Assembly (NCBI GenBank): GCA_029582265.1
Contig: CM055823.1
Location: forward strand, 6,014,001 to 6,078,000
DNA: 64,000 nt
Origin: Zoroaster sp. YZ-2022
Lineage: Eukaryota > Echinodermata > Asteroidea > Forcipulatida > Zoroasteridae
Reading direction: 5' to 3'
The notes under the pieces: model-generated
Databases searched by the model: none
Seen by the model: only the letters and a program-made list of their open reading frames with translations
Told to the model about the DNA's origin: nothing
Translations under genes and position numbers: made by a program
In this document: positions 12,801-24,800 of the stretch, one piece after another
How the letters are laid out: every line of letters begins with the position of its first letter
Numbering within the stretch: position 1 is the stretch's first letter

Positions 12801-15800
12801 CACAAATTGTATTTATTATTTATGAAACAAAACAAACATACATGTGTACATGTATATACAAACAATCTGCCAACTAGCAGCAGTCTACAAACAGTCAAAT
12901 ACCTTCTAATGTAACCAGTAACAACACTTTTTTGGTTATGACTATGTGACCGATAAATCACAATATAAATGTGTCGATTTGCCAAAAAAAATGGTGCATG
13001 TAACTTTTTGTTGGTGCATGTAGATTTTTTGGTCTGCATGCACCAGTGCATGTAGCTTTTTTTTGGTAAAACGAACGCTGATGGTGAGGATGATAAGTAA
13101 GACTAATTGCGGTGACACCATGTGGAATCTCAATTGAGTAGTAATTAGTTCTGAAAAGAACTGGAGGTACAACTCGACGTTTCGATCAGTATGCTCTGAT
13201 CGTTGAGATTCCACATGGTGTCACCGGTGCTACCTTTGTTTCCGTTTCTGTTAATGTAAATTTGTGTTTATTTGTTTTTCTACCTGTGAAACCAAGAAAT
13301 GAAATGAAAGGTCAAAGCTGAACATCGGGGAAATATGGCGGCCGCACAGCCGGGATCTGGCTTAATTCACGCGCCTCAAAGCTCAACGCGTAACATCGGA
13401 TCTTTGGGCTTCATTTTACCATGAAGGAAGGGTTTCATGATAAACTAGCAAAGTATGATTATTTTTCCCACGCCAAAAGTGGATACTACAAGACCACATT
13501 ACCCTGGAAAGCTTGACAGACAAAATGGTGGAGAACAGTTGTGTAAGAGAACATCTCAAAATTCGGGGACACTGCCTGTTCCCATCAGGAATGCACGCTG
13601 TTCTCACTGGGAACAGGCCTCCCAGTGCCTAATCTACCAATACAGGTTTTTTTTAAAGCAAAATATAGGTTATTATACCAAATGCCAAAATATAGGCTTT
13701 TATAGGTTATTTCCTGTGATTATGCAGTGTTAACCAGTTCGCACCGGGAATAAAAAAGTTTTTCCGAACCCCCGTGGCGGGTTTATTTTTACCGTATGTC
13801 GACCGGGAATCTATACAAATATTCCCGAGAATCCTGTGGCGTGTTTAGACGCTCTCCAATCCGCTGTCCAAAAAAAAATGTGCGTGTATACACGGCCTCC
13901 GACGCGAACTGGTTAAACTAGGACATTGATTTTGGTAAATTGCCTACCTTCCGAGTACTTTTTTCAACAAAATCTAAGAGCGGTACACATGTTACAGTTT
14001 GGTTACTGATTTGGCTTCATCTCTTTATACTTAGAAAAGTAATTTATCTTGAAAGCCATGAGGATTTTATGAGGAAGTTGAAAATGTGTTGCAGGAGATT
14101 AAAAAATGCATGTAGGTTAATAGGTTTTTTTTGGGGGGGGGAAACATGTTCAGGTTCACATTTTGAAATATAGATTTTTATAGGTTTCACTGGGAGGCCT
14201 GTGTTCCGAAAAGGAACATTCCATTTGGACCATTCCACTAATGAGTTATTGAGAGCAATATGGTGAGCAATATGTTCTTTTTGAGAATACAATAACCAAT
14301 TATTTAATGGAAGAGGGCCAAAGTCGCGGTACAGCGAAGCCTTTGAGAAGCCCAGCCAGGCCCAGGATTTGCCCAGGCCTGTGGGTCTATATAATCCCCT
14401 AGCTTTGCACAAATAGTTCTTATTGTTATCATAGACTTGATTGACACCTCAGCTGTCTTATGTTCACCATTGCAGAAATTATAATGAGCTCTACTTGGCT
14501 GGGCTAGGCCCTCCAGAAGCCCAGGTTATGTTGATTGGCAGGTACTGTATTGTTACAGGATTGGGACTCACAAAAGACAGATTAGGAGGTCAGGTTGAAA
14601 TATAGATTTTTATAGGTTTCACTGGGAGGCCTGTGTTCCGAAAAGGAACATTCCATTTGGACCATTCCACTAATGAGTAGGCTGGCTGGGAACATCAGGC
14701 GTTCCCATATGAAACAGTTGCTGTTCCCAGTGGGAACACTGAATGATCCTTTCGGGAACACACTGTGTTCCTGAAATGGAATTTTTGAAATGGAACAGGA
14801 ATGTTCAGAGATTTGAGCAGGGGTCGAAACACTAACACTAGTACGTTACTCCAAAGCTAGTGGTTTTAGCAGCGGGACTACAAGCTGCTGTGGTTTAAGT
14901 AATCTGATGGGCTAGTGAAAAAAATAAAATAAAAATACGCAATAAACATTCAGTATGATCTCAGCATGATCTCAGCAAGAACATATTGCTCACCAGCTCA
15001 CGGTTCATTTCTTTTTCTTGTATTTATATTCACTTTTTTTCGCGACAACTAAAAAAATGACAAGGACTAGCAAAATTTTAAAATAAGTAGTGCTGTGGGC
15101 TACCATAAAATTCAAGTTAATTTCGACCCCTGTTTGAGGTACTGTGTCACCTTATTGGTTAAATTGTGTAGTTTGATTGATAGACGGGATGGGTAAATTG
15201 ACCGGATAGTTTCTTACCAGGACGTCTGATGAAGTGCGTACACTCAGGCTCAGGTACTCCACAGCTCTCTGCTGTAACTCCGCATCGGCATTACGCAACT
15301 GATTGTCATTCTTAAGAACCTATAAAACAACATTTAACAAGGTGTCAAGGAGCTATAATAATAATATTCAATTCTTACATAGTGCATCACATAACATCCC
15401 AATGCGCTCTTATGCAGGTTGATGAAATTCTTGCGTTGGGTGATAAAGAACCGATTTAATTTTGCCCTATGTGCACTTTACATTATTTATTACCCCTGGC
15501 CAATGGGCCAATATCAATTCCAATCGATCCAGCAATTTTGGCTGCAACTGGACATTGCTTCATTGCAAAAGAAAAACAAATTAAAATGCTGACGTGTGGC
15601 TCTCAGGCGACACTCAGAGACCAGAAGCTCGAGACATTTTTGGCCTGCGTACCTGATTTTTAAAAGTTAGTAAACTTTTTGAGGTATGGGCAAAGTATAG
15701 GTGTGAAAATGAGCTTCTGTTGTGATCTCACAAAACAGCACCCTCAGAAAAAAAATCAAAATCAGAAATCAGAAATCAAAATCAGAAATCAGAAATCAGA

Positions 15801-18800
15801 AATCAGAAATCAAAAATCAAAAATCAAAAATTAATTCCGATTGGTCTTTTTTTGAAATACTTACATCCTGGATGATTTGCTTGATCTCGGGAAACAGATT
15901 GATGAACTTGACGTAAGTGGAGAGCAGGAGACCCCGGGTAGGGGCGGAACAAAGATGAAACTTAGAATGGAGGAGGTTGAACTGAACATGGGGGCTGAGA
16001 ATACAGTTATTGAGAGCAATATGGTGAGCAATATGTTCTTTTTGAGAATACAATAACCAATTATTTAATGGAAGAGGGCCAAAGTCGCGGTACAGCGAAG
16101 CCTTTGAGAAGCCCAGCCAGGCCCAGGATTTGCCCAGTCATGTGGGTCTATATAATCCTCTAGCTTTGCGCAAATAGCTCTTCTTGTTATCATAGACTTG
16201 ATTGACACCTCAGCTGTCTTTTGTTCACAACTGCAGCCATTATAATGAGCTCTACTTGGCTGGGCTAGGCCCTCCAGAAGCCCAAGTTATCTTGATTTGT
16301 AGGTACTGTATTTTTACAGGATTGGGACTCACAAAAGACAGATTAGGAGGCCAGGTTGCCTGGACCTGGCCAGGCTTCTCCAAGGCTTGCCTGGACCTGT
16401 CCAGGCTTCTTCAAGGCTTGCCTGGACCTGGCCAGGCTTCTCCAAGGCTTCTCCAAGGCTTGCCTGGACCTGGCCAGGCTTCTCCAAGGCTTGCCTGGAC
16501 CTGTCCAGGCTTCTCCAAGGCTTGCCTGGACCTGGCCAGGCTTCTCCAAAGCTTACCTGGACCTGGCCAGGCTTCTCCAAGGCTTGCCTGGACCTGTCCA
16601 GGCTTCTCCAAGGCTTGCCTGGACCTTCCAGGCTTCTCCAAGGCTTGCCTGGACCTCTCCAGGCTTCTCCAAGGCTTGCCTGGACCTCTCCAGGCTTCTC
16701 CAAGACTTGCCTGGACCTGGCCAGGCTTCTCCAAAGCTTACCTGGACCTGGCCAGGCTTCTCCAAGGCTTGGCTGTACCCAGACTTTGGCAGTCCTCCCT
16801 TAACTCTTTCTATCCGGCGCGCCACTTTATAGGCCAGAGTGCGCGCCGTGAATTGACGGCGTACCACTTTATAGGCCCGACGTCATCACCTGACAACATC
16901 GTCGTGTTTTGACTTGTTTTGACAACAGAATATGCAAATAACCAATAAGAATTCGAGGTCATGTACCTCCAATGCAAATTAGCTAATAAATATTGATTAT
17001 TGATGACGTTTATGACTACGAGAACTGACGAAACATTCCGATCCGAGCTCAGATTGTGTCAAGTTTTTGTTTACGTTACTTACACATAACCCTATGCGGT
17101 TTACCACACACGTTGATTTACAAAATGGCAGCCTCCATGGAACTCGCAGCAAGATGCTAAACACACGCTATTTTCATGGAATTATGAAGTGGGAAGTACT
17201 GATGGAGGTGATTATGCTGATGATGTTGACTTTGAACACCCTGACAGTGATGGAAGTTTTGATTTTTAGGGAAAAAACGACCGTAAAAGCTGTTAATCTG
17301 AGGTCATATGTACCAAGTACACTAGCGATATAGCGATACGGTATGTTGTATCAATGTTGTAAATTATGATTTTTGTTACATGAACAGTGGGTTTCAAACC
17401 ATTATGGGTAATATTATTATGCCCTGACATATTCTAACATAAATAAACCACCTTTGTTTATCATACAATGCATTATTCCAATAACTTGTTGATTTGTTGA
17501 TATTTATTATACGGAACGATAAACATAAATTTACATTTGGATGGCTGCAATGCATTATGGGTATTCCCAACATGACACCCATCTCAATATTCACACTCAG
17601 AAAGTCATAACCTTTATTTTGATACCTTACTCTCTTCAATTGGCAAAATATGAAAAATATTATTAATAATTTCCACACTTGACCTTGATTGTTTACATTA
17701 TTGCATAACAGAAAACAACACAGTATGTTGTATCAAGGTTGTAATTTATGATTTTTTTAATATATAAAGGATGTTACTATGCATTATGGGTAATATTATT
17801 ATGCCCTGATGTATTCTGACATAAACAAACCTTATTTGTTTGTGGTACAATGCATATTTACAGACTTTCAATCAATAACTTGGTAGATTTAATGACTATT
17901 CCCTAGGGAGCGATAAACTATTATTTATATTTGTATGGCCGTAATGCATCCTGGGTAATCCCAAGATGATCCTCATCTCAATATTCACACTCAGTAAGTC
18001 ATAACCTTTATTTTGGTACCTTACTCTCTTCAATTGGAAAAATAAATCAATAATTATTAATAATTTCCACACTTGACCTTGATTGTTTACAGTATCAAAT
18101 TACAATAATGTAAACAATTCCGTCCATACACGTGCAATAATTCCGGGTAGAAAGAGTTAAGGCACAATATCAGCACGATCACAGCAGACTGTCAACAGGG
18201 CATGGAATCAGTGTCATAGTTTAAGATGAAGACAGTGACTGAAAAATACTGGCTCATTTATGCAGCAGCAACTCGGTCATTAGAACACAAGTTACAAAAT
18301 GGATCAATTCATGTCACCTTAACACTGTCTTACCTTGAGCGAGGATCCCCAGCAATGAGGTTCCCAAATTCACCCAGGATGTACCCTCCAACTTTCACCA
18401 TGTTCTCATGGCAAGCTGGTGCTTGCAATGCCTATGTATAAATAATTTAAAAAACTACCGTTATCGTTTCGGTTTGCAGTAACACCGCATGTTTATCTCA
18501 ATTATCGCTAAGTGAGGGAACAGGTTCTGAAAAGAACCTTATCGCACAACTTGTATCTCAACTGATATCCGGATACCTGGACACCCGACCGACAGTCATT
18601 ACCCGGTTCCATTTTTTTGGTTCCAATTACGCGTAAATGACCTTTTAAAATTCCGACTGAACATTTTAAGCTACACAAATGGAAGTCTTTGATTTTTTTG
18701 CTAACAAAATGAAGAAAAGTAAGACTAATTGCGGAGACACCATGTGAAATTCTCTATTGGGTAGTAATTAGTTCTGAAAAGAACTGGAGGTTACAACTCT

Positions 18801-21800
18801 CAAAAGAACTGGAGGTTACAACTCTGAAAAGAACTGGAGGTTACAACTCTGAAAAGAACTGGAGGTTACAACTCCAGTTCTTTTTCAGAACTAATTACTA
18901 CTTTTCAGAACTAATTACTACTAAATAGAGAATTTCACATGGTGTCACTGCAATTAGTCCTACTCATATTTCAATAGTTTAATGATTTCACAATGGTCCC
19001 TACATGTAAGGACTAGAGGCCTCACTGTTTATGAAGATTTACAGTGATTAAGGAGAAAACTTGGATGAAGAAAACTTGGACGAAGGCTTTAGAAGTAACA
19101 TTTGCCGACATCCTCTCACAGACTTGCCAACTTCTGTTTGAAACTTGTGTTCGTATTGGTTATTTTATCCATTCGGGTTATGTGTGTTACAGCTATGTTT
19201 TTACAAAATTGTTTACGGGTACCCGGGTATCCGAAGATTTCCAATTTCAAGTATCCGTTTCCCGAATTAACCGAAAATGCACAGCCCTACTTGAGCCTAC
19301 CTCAAAGACCATCTTAGCTGCGTATCCTTGTACATCTTCACGGTTGATCACAATTTGTATCACACGGTACCATACCTGCAATTACAAACAAGGTATATAT
19401 TAAAAAAACATCCAAATTGTCAAGTGAAACTTACTTGGCGTAAAAGCTGATGATGGTATCAATCTACCCTAGAAATAATTTTGTCTGTAACAATACAGTA
19501 CCTGCCAATCAACATAACCTGGGCTTCTGGAGGGCCTAGCCCACGCACAGATGACAGTTTAGGAGGCCAGGTAGCCTGGGCCTAGTCGGGCTTCTCAAAG
19601 GCTTGGCTGTACCAGGACTTTGGCCCTCCTCCCTTAGAGAGTCACAGGCAAAGCCTGGGCCTGACCGTGCTTCTCAAAGACATGGCTGTACCAGGACTTT
19701 GGCCCTCCTCCCTTGGAGAGTCACAGGCAAAGCCTGGGCCTGACCGTGCTTCTCAAAGGCTTGGCTGTACCAGGACTTTGGCCCTCCTCCCTTGGAGAGT
19801 CACAGGCAAAGCCTGGGCCTGACCGGGCTTCTCAAAGGCTTGGCTGTACCAGGACTTTGGCCCTCCTCCCTTGGAGAGTCACAGGCAAAGCCTGGGCCTG
19901 ACCGGGCTTCTCAAAGGCTTGGCTGTACCAGGACTTTGGCCCTCCTCCCTTGGAGAGTCACAGGCAAAGCCTGGGCCTGACCGGGCTTCTCAAAGGCTTG
20001 GCTGTACCAGGACTTTGGCCCTCCTCCCTTAGAGAGTCACAGGCAAAGCCTGGGCCTGACCGGGCTTCTCAAAGGCTTGGCTGTACCAGGACTTTGGCCC
20101 TCCTCCCTTAGAGAGTCACAGGCAAAGCCTGGGCCTGACCGGGCTTCTCAAAGGCTTGGCTGTACCAGGACTTTGGCCCTCCTCCCTTAGAGAGTCACAG
20201 GCAAAGCCTGGGCCTGACCGGGCTTCTCAAAGGCTTGGCTGTACCATGACTTTGGCCCTCCTCCCTTAGAGAGTCACAGGCAAAGCCTGGGCCTGACCGG
20301 GCTTCTCAAAGGCTTGGCTGTACCATGACTTTGGCCCTCCTCCCTTAGAGAGTCACAGGCAAAGCCTGGGCCTGACCGGGCTTCTCAAGGGCTTGGCTGT
20401 ACCATGACTTTGGCCCTCCTCCCTTAGAGAGTCACAGGCAAAGCCTGGGCCTAGTCGGGCTTCTCAAAGGCTTGGCTGTACCAGGACTTTGGCACTCCTC
20501 CCTTAGAGAGTCACAGGCAAAGCCTGGGCCTGGCCAGGCTTCTCAAAGGCTTGGCTGTACCAGGACTTTGGCACTCCTCCCTTAGAGAGTCACAGGCAAA
20601 GCATGGGCCTAGTCGGGCTTCTCAAAGGCTTGGCTGTACCAGGACTTTGGCCCTCCTCCCTTAAAAATCCTGAGAAATCACATGCCTGATTTTTTGTTAC
20701 CATCCTTGTCTCACCTCTTCACTGACGAAGTCCCCAGCAATGCGAATCAGGTTCAGTATTGTGTCCACGTACCATGTGTAATCAACGGCAAACTTCTCGG
20801 CTAAGATGGCAACCTTCAGAACCTGTAAAGCAGTTACAATAATTATAAGGTCAAATGCCGTAAAGAGTAGAGGCTACGGCAAAACAACAACCTTGAACAG
20901 CTAAGAATAAGTTCGGCTGCTAAGAACGGTTTACAACGGTTAGAATAACTGTGGTTTACTATAGTTAGACTAAGGGACCTTAACCAATCTCGCCCACTAA
21001 CTCCACCTGAAACAATCTGAATTCTCACCCGCCAAAATTCTCGTCCTCACTATTTTTTACTCCAGGTCTCCTACAAGACCTTCAGAAAAACCTTAACAAT
21101 AAAAGCCGGCCACACCAGTTTGATGTAACCACTTTGCCTGGCTGGGCCCTGTTTGCCCAATGTTAATCTGTCCACATAATGGAAAGGCTTAATTGGCAAT
21201 TCAACAGGTCTATATACCCTTCAGGAACACTCTTTTGTCAATGGAGTGTCGTGGCCGAGCGGTCTAGCTTACCGGACTCAAGTCCTGGTGTTAGCAGCAG
21301 AATGTGGGTTCGAATCCCGGCCGTGACACTTGTGTCCTTGAGCAAGACACTTAACCATAATTGCTTCTCTCCACCCAGGGGTTAAATGGGTAACTGTGAG
21401 GGCAGAGTTGGTTGATTAGCCCTATATGCGCTGTAATGGCAGCAATTGAGCTGTATACTCCCCAGGGAGCTGAGATGGTTTCAGGAATGATTTATGAGCC
21501 TTATGAGCAGGGGTAATAATATAATGCGCCTTGAGCACCACTCAGTTGGTGGATACGTGCGCTATATAAGTCCACACATTATTATTATTATTATTATTAA
21601 TGGATTAGGGAGTTAACAATGGAAGTTTTTTTGAAGACTGCAGCTTCATCACTGCTTTCCAGGAGAGTCTCACGATAATACTGGGAGAATGACCCAATGG
21701 TTAGACTAACTGTGGTTTACTATAATTAGACTAACTGTGGTTAATTATAGTAAGACTATCAGTTGGTGAAATTCTTGCGTCGGGAGATAAACAATTGATT

Positions 21801-24800
21801 TAATTTTGCCCTACACCGACATGTGTATAGCACTGTATACTCAGTGTCTTATGTTTGGTCTAAAACTTTAGCAAGGCACATATATCGCGGAACCCGCTGC
21901 TATATGGGATTCTAGCCGGCCAATTGTTCGGTGGTCGAAAGGTTAAGACGTCTGCACTAGTAAGCAGGAGGTCGTGGGTTCGAATCCCGCCCGAGTCGCC
22001 TGTGTAGTTTTTTCACAGACACTCGGAAAGCACCGAGTATACAGTGCTATACACACGTCGGTGTAGGGCAAAATTAAATCAATTATATAGTAAGACTAAC
22101 TGTGGTTAACTATAGTTAGACGAACTGTGGTTTACTCTAGTTAGACTAGACTGTCGAATCTATTTAACCGGCGTACTAGGCATGGTTGCTTCACTGGTCT
22201 TATGTTTGGTCCAAAACTTTAGCAAAGCACAGCAGGGAACCATGGCCAAGTTAATTGACTTGATGTTTGTCTTCGATCGACACTATGTATGAAGTACTCT
22301 ATACTCAGTGCTTTCTGAGTGTCTGTGAAAAGAGATCCACATGCGACTCAGACGGGATTCAAACCAAATGGAGGGCAAAAAAATCAAATCAATTGTTTAT
22401 CACCCGTCGCAAAAATGTCCAGTTGTTGACCAGTCTAGGAGACCACTTTTTGCAGGTCTTGGTCTCGGTCTTGACTCCCTGTCGTCTCGGCCACATCTCG
22501 GACACCAAAGTCTCGGACACCAAAGTCTCGGACACCAAAGTCTCGGACTTAAGTCTCGGACCAGTGGGTCTCGGTCTTGGTTTTTTTTACCTCCAGGTCT
22601 CGGTCTTGTCCCGGACATGGTGGTCTCAACTACAACACTGTGCATTATATTACATTACACAGTTGATGGACATGGGAGGCAACTGGGACCTATATAGCTT
22701 GGAGTGGTCTCAGTCATTCCTTTCAACATTTCTCTGCTAATAAGGCCCAAAGAATGTCTCCGGTTCCTGGTCTCCGCGCGCGTCACCTCAGACCTTTATG
22801 TCAGCATTCTGAAACGATGTCCAATTGCAGCCAAAATTGCCGGATCGATCCGAATTCTGCCGAGCTGTGTTTTAAACGACTTTTTTTCACATAGGGGTAT
22901 GAATGTTGCCCGATTTGTGAGGCCTCTCTTATCCACTATACTTTGTATATGGGACATTTGGTAGCCGCATATACCTGTATCACGTATTTCCCTGTTAATA
23001 ATAATAATAATGTGTGGACTTATATAGCGCACGTATCCACCAACTGAGTGGTGCTCAAGGCGCAATATATTATTACCCCTGCTCATAAGGCTCATAAATC
23101 ATTCCTGAAACCATCTCAGCTCCCTGGGGAGTATACAGCTCAATTGCTGCCATTACAGCGCATATAGGGCTAATCAACCAACTCTGCCCTCACAGGTACC
23201 CATTTAACCCCTGGGTGGAGAGAAGCAATTATGGTTAAGTGTCTTGCTCAAGGACACAAGTGTCACGGATGAGATTCGAACCCACATTCTGCTGCTAACA
23301 CCAGAACTTGTGTCCGGTAAGCTAGACCGCTCGGCCACGACACTCCGAAAACAACACTGTTGGAAAAACAAAACAAACAAAAAAAAGAAGAAAAAAAAAC
23401 GCGTCACCACACCGATTATGAAGCCAACCGATGACCAGAAACCAGACTTTCTTTTTTGGCCTAAGAGTTAATGTACTCTGCTGCTGTTTCATGTATACTT
23501 TACCATTTCCTCTCTTATTGAGTAATCAGCCTTCTCCAGATAGTCCAACATCTCACCGACGATTTCTTCAGCATTTGTCCGGTCACACATGGCATACAGG
23601 AGATCCACGGCACGCTGCCGCACACTAACGTCTCGCTCAGTCTGTACACGACAAAAACAAAGAATAACGACATTCACTTTTATCCTTCTATGACTGCATG
23701 GGTCAAAATCAGTCAAAATGTTGATATACTTGCCAAGGTATATCTAGTGCACTGAAAAGTCGAACACTGTCAAACCTTACGTCTAGTAAGTACATTTACA
23801 GGTCAAAATGAGTCGACGGTTTTTGACTGGTAAAAGCATTGTCTGGTATTGTTCAGGGTGGTCAAAATGACAGTAAAAACCAGTCAACAATGCCCCTGTG
23901 TGCACATTTGGGTCAACAGTCAAAACAGGCAGTTGACTGATTTTGACCTCTATAGCTACTTGCCACTAAAGTGCAGCTATAGTAGGAGCGGTTAAAATAA
24001 AATTTGCTTACACATAATCTGAATCCTCCAAAATCCTTCAGTAGTAAAGCAAGCACACGACATGTATGCATACATGTGTTTCTAATCTGTGATACATGTA
24101 CATGGCCAGGGACCCTCCCTGCATGCATGGAGCAATAAACAGTGTCCACTGACCCAAGCACTGACCTTGCAAACACGACAACAATCATGGATGTACATGT
24201 ACAATGGAAAGGCAAGTATGCCTAATAACCTCAATCCTCCAAAATCCTTCACTTTAGCAAAGACGATTTTGGAGGATTTGGGAAGGTTAAGGTTAAATTA
24301 CCTACAAGGATAATTCCAGTCTTGTATAATATCCAATACATACACAATGTATGCCAGTGATGTAATTATCTAGTCCATGGAAAAGTACTCCAAGAACACT
24401 GGGTATGGGCCATTCACAATGTTGTATTCAACAGACGTGCAATCCTATAATTTTTTTTGTTAAGGTCATTATTTTTTAATTGCTTGGATTACAAGATTTT
24501 TCCACCTAGAAGTTGGGGGGGGGGGGGGGGTTAACAGGGGACAAAAACTCAAAATATCAAAATTGAGGGTGTTCTCTTAGGGAGGAGGGCCAAAGTCATG
24601 GTACAGCCAACCCTTTGAGAAGCCCGGTCTGGCCTCCTAATCTGTCTTTTGCGAGTGGGCTAGGCCCTCCAGAAGCCCAGGTTATGTTGATTGGCAGGTA
24701 CTGTATTGTTACAGACAGACAAAATTATTTCTGTCCTTACTAGGACAGCGCCCTCAATCGTAGATTTTTGTCAAGGTCTGTACACGGACCGTACATGACC

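Larger units (their letters stand above)
8985..13080 (+). mobile_element. 4.1-kb hAT transposon
   Basis: The exact 8-bp target duplication ATGGTGAG lies at 8977-8984 and 13081-13088. Terminal inverted repeats start CAGCGTTCG and end CGAACGCTG. Subterminal GTGCATGTAAC-type motifs cluster at both ends, as hAT transposase binding sites do. An uninterrupted copy of the target lies at 47603-47638. It carries a ZNF862/ZMYM-like hAT transposase in two frames, and AATAAA at 12720. A palindromic MITE-like repeat (9515-9670) sits upstream of the ORF. Confidence 0.96.
8956..13225 (+). mobile_element. foldback element carrying a nested hAT
   Basis: Flanked by the 12-bp direct repeat GGTGCTACCTTT (8944-8955, 13226-13237). 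Outside the hAT, the arms GCGGTGACACCATGTGGAAT (from about 13109) and ATTCCACATGGTGTCACC (right end) form an inverted repeat. Related copies lie at 18715-18965, 42072-42209 and around the 47639 element. Confidence 0.7.

Noticed and set aside
16202..16912. Overlapping open frames on both strands rich in Pro/Leu/Trp
   Set aside because: Caused by the 31-bp array; no domain, and five frames open at once.
21936..22005. Possible genuine tRNA gene
   Set aside because: Box A and B are present, but the acceptor stem does not pair well and the sequence continues into a SINE tail with related fragments nearby.
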